Positions 62,234 through 64,000 of a DNA stretch of 64,000 nt are shown in pieces. Within the stretch, counting starts at the first letter, position 1, and each line of letters starts with the position of its first letter. Under the pieces are notes generated by a model. It ran no database searches and was not told where the DNA came from. It saw only the letters and a program-made list of their open reading frames with translations. The position numbers and the translations under genes were made by a program. Source of the DNA: Candidatus Omnitrophota bacterium (GTDB lineage Bacteria; Ratteibacteria; UBA8468; B48-G9; DTJG01); NCBI GenBank assembly GCA_023818965.1, contig JAMWCD010000009.1, positions 1-64,000 on the forward strand, in the 5' to 3' direction.

Positions 62234-64000
62234 TATTTCTCAATCACAATAACATCTGCTGCATTGATTTCTGGCAGTTTAATTGTGATTTGTGAATCAT
62301 CAAAAGAAAATTTCAAACCATTTTTATAGAAACATGACCAGACCCTCTGTGGAACAAAATCAATCTGGCTGATTTTGATATTGACATCCTTGACATTTTT
62401 ATTCTCTGTTAAGTTCACAACTGGTAATACAATGGCATTATTTGATTTCAACCTTCCTGTTACAATGCCATTTCTGTCAACTGTAACATCAGGTAATATT
62501 TTGTTCTCTTTTAATGGAAGAAGAATTAAATTTTCTGAAACCTGATCGCATTTTACTGGTTCAAGGATTCCTGCTCCTGAATGGCAGAATTTCTGGTCAA
62601 TTCCGCCTTTACCACAGGGCAAAACTTCTAAACCCGATTGAATATATGTTTGTCCTGGAAGAGTACCACCATAATAAGAAACACCTTTTCCTGCTTTTGT
62701 CTTTATCCATGCAGGACTTCCATCAGAACAGTATCTTGCAATCACTTCGGATTCTGGTAATGGTTCAAAAACTTCCTTGTTGCATAAAACAGTTGTTGTT
62801 TTTTCTCTGATCTGGATTCTATCAATGGGATACTGGAACAATAGTTCTATTTTCGCTCTTAATGGTCCTTTATATTTGATATAAGAAATTTGCTTACCCC
62901 TGCCAAGGATACTATCAAGCGTATTAAATGGTTGATCAAATTCATCCTTTCGTGCTGCAGAACAACTGGCATAGATTATTCCACCATTTTCAACCCACTG
63001 TTTAATTTTCTCTGCTGCCTTTCTCTCTATATTCTGGCCTATTACATAAAGCACCCTGTACTGGTCAAGGAGTCCTTCCTTAATATCATTTTCAGTGATG
63101 AAATCAACCCTGTAACCGGCTTTTCTCAACGCATACCATACATTTTTTCTCTCTTCCTGAAAAACATTTGTTGCTTCTGAACCAGGTTTTACATCCCACT
63201 GGGATTTTCCTTCAAGTTCCCATATATCACTCGCCTGGCTCAATAGCATCGCAACAGGCGTTTTTTCAGGTTTTGCAGGAACCAGATAATCTTCAATAAG
63301 CCCTGCCATCTGTGAAATTGTCCTGATTGTTTTGAATGTTGGCATACCACCTCTATAAACAATATAATTTTCAGTTGCATAAGCATCAAAACCAGCATCA
63401 AAAAAATCAATGTCTTTGACATTATTTGCCCATAGCAACACGGCATTTTTCAACAGCATCTCAGGAGGACATCCTGGATAATGAGGCATGCAATAAAATT
63501 GCATCGGAGTATCATGATAACTTGCACCCTTTCTGAGATATGATGCAAGAAAATCAATAACAAGAGTTGATGCCTCAGGCATACAGTATGTATAATCCTC
63601 ACTCCATGCCAAACTCATTGCTCCTTTTTTAAATGCTTCAATAAATGACTGTTGACCAACCCAGTAAAAAGGATGCATACCGCCAAGATTTGCAGATGTA
63701 TGAACATCATTCCCTAATTCTTTTTTCAATTGTTGTGTTTTTTCGGCAAATTGTCTTATTCCGAGGTCTTCCTGAAAGGCAACACTATACCAGTAAAGTT
63801 TTTTCATTGTTTGAGCAATAGAGATTGAATCCTTTTTTTCATTCACAACTCCAATCTGTACAGCAATTTCAGAAGAAGGAGAATTAACAGGTTTTACACT
63901 ATCCCAGGTATCACAACCAAGTGTCTGCGGTGATTCGCCATGTTTTTGAACAAATTTCCTGAATTCTTCCACTATTTTCTGGTCATCTGCTCTTAAAACA
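62233..64000 (-). CDS. glycosidase-like protein, 5' end outside window
   Basis: At least 588 residues are visible; the frame stays open to the window edge (VLRADDQKI before the GTG at 63972), so the start is missing. The C-terminal half has a GATase-like fold seen in beta-galactosidase trimerisation domains: YRVLYVIGQNIERKAAEKIKQWVENGGIIYAS, then KGVSYYGGTLPGQT. The N-terminal half has no clear catalytic motif. It is likely a glycoside hydrolase of GH42-related type, working with the UroD-like protein. Confidence 0.6.
   Translation of the reverse strand, partial: VLRADDQKIVEEFRKFVQKHGESPQTLGCDTWDSVKPVNSPSSEIAVQIGVVNEKKDSISIAQTMKKLYWYSVAFQEDLGIRQFAEKTQQLKKELGNDVHTSANLGGMHPFYWVGQQSFIEAFKKGAMSLAWSEDYTYCMPEASTLVIDFLASYLRKGASYHDTPMQFYCMPHYPGCPPEMLLKNAVLLWANNVKDIDFFDAGFDAYATENYIVYRGGMPTFKTIRTISQMAGLIEDYLVPAKPEKTPVAMLLSQASDIWELEGKSQWDVKPGSEATNVFQEERKNVWYALRKAGYRVDFITENDIKEGLLDQYRVLYVIGQNIERKAAEKIKQWVENGGIIYASCSAARKDEFDQPFNTLDSILGRGKQISYIKYKGPLRAKIELLFQYPIDRIQIREKTTTVLCNKEVFEPLPESEVIARYCSDGSPAWIKTKAGKGVSYYGGTLPGQTYIQSGLEVLPCGKGGIDQKFCHSGAGILEPVKCDQVSENLILLPLKENKILPDVTVDRNGIVTGRLKSNNAIVLPVVNLTENKNVKDVNIKISQIDFVPQRVWSCFYKNGLKFSFDDSQITIKLPEINAADVIVIEK

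Overview
The window is AT-rich bacterial DNA with dense, tightly overlapping gene strings (many ATGA stop/start overlaps), standard stop codons and no rRNA or tRNA gene. An HtrB/LpxL-type acyltransferase, several outer-membrane beta-barrel-like proteins, lipoproteins and a bacterial alpha-2-macroglobulin point to a Gram-negative envelope. A two-subunit class I Fe-S fumarase, ferredoxin-containing MinD-type ATPases and radical SAM enzymes fit an anaerobe. Sialate O-acetylesterase, uroporphyrinogen-decarboxylase-like and glycosidase-like genes suggest use of complex carbohydrates. The host is probably an uncultured Gram-negative anaerobe, possibly near the PVC/Omnitrophota group; this placement is inference only.

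Layout. 1-122: terminus of an insertion sequence whose transposase gene begins at 12 and runs out of the window leftwards. 132-4010: nitroreductase, sialate esterase and a radical SAM protein, followed by a palindrome-rich repeat. 13046-4315 (minus): housekeeping string hisS, aspS, LysM lipoprotein, phoH, ybeY, dgkA-PAP2 fusion, DUF502, recO, fumarase alpha and beta. 13212-14111 (plus): acyltransferase. 20504-14147 (minus): AMMECR1, alpha-2-macroglobulin, VanW. 20553-23528: nadE facing an MFS exporter. 23529-24969: gene-poor DNA with possible gene remnants. 24970-26601: DUF4321 and miaB.

39877-26510 (minus) is a very long gene string. It holds trpG, trpD, a TPR gene, trpC, trpB2, trpF, trpB and trpA, then a coiled-coil membrane protein, hom, thrB, two trkA genes, an unlisted 48-residue membrane ORF, trkH and an OB-fold protein. 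No trpE is present. A divergent promoter pair at 39894-39958 drives this string and, in the other direction, a four-gene envelope module (39964-48345): TPR/beta-barrel protein, FecR protein, giant DUF11/CFI-box protein, CHASE2-GAF-HD-GYP signalling protein.

49077-48352 and 50654-49157 (minus) encode a metallo-beta-lactamase-fold protein and an ABC exporter. 57459-50724 (minus) is a metal/Fe-S locus opened by a Fur-family gene with a consensus promoter and Fur box. It continues with two DUF5320-like proteins, two NifX-like proteins, a zinc-ribbon protein, two MinD-ferredoxin ATPases flanking a His-rich permease and its TIGR03943-like partner, and an Mrp/ApbC carrier. 60317-57533 (minus) is zur-znuA-znuC-znuB behind a consensus promoter and Zur-like box. 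The right end carries a truncated beta-barrel gene, a UroD-like protein and a glycosidase-like gene cut by the window edge.

The most interesting areas are the envelope-signalling module, the Fur-controlled MinD/NifX/permease locus, the IS start-codon hairpin, the hidden trkA-trkH small ORF and the two-TrpB trp operon.
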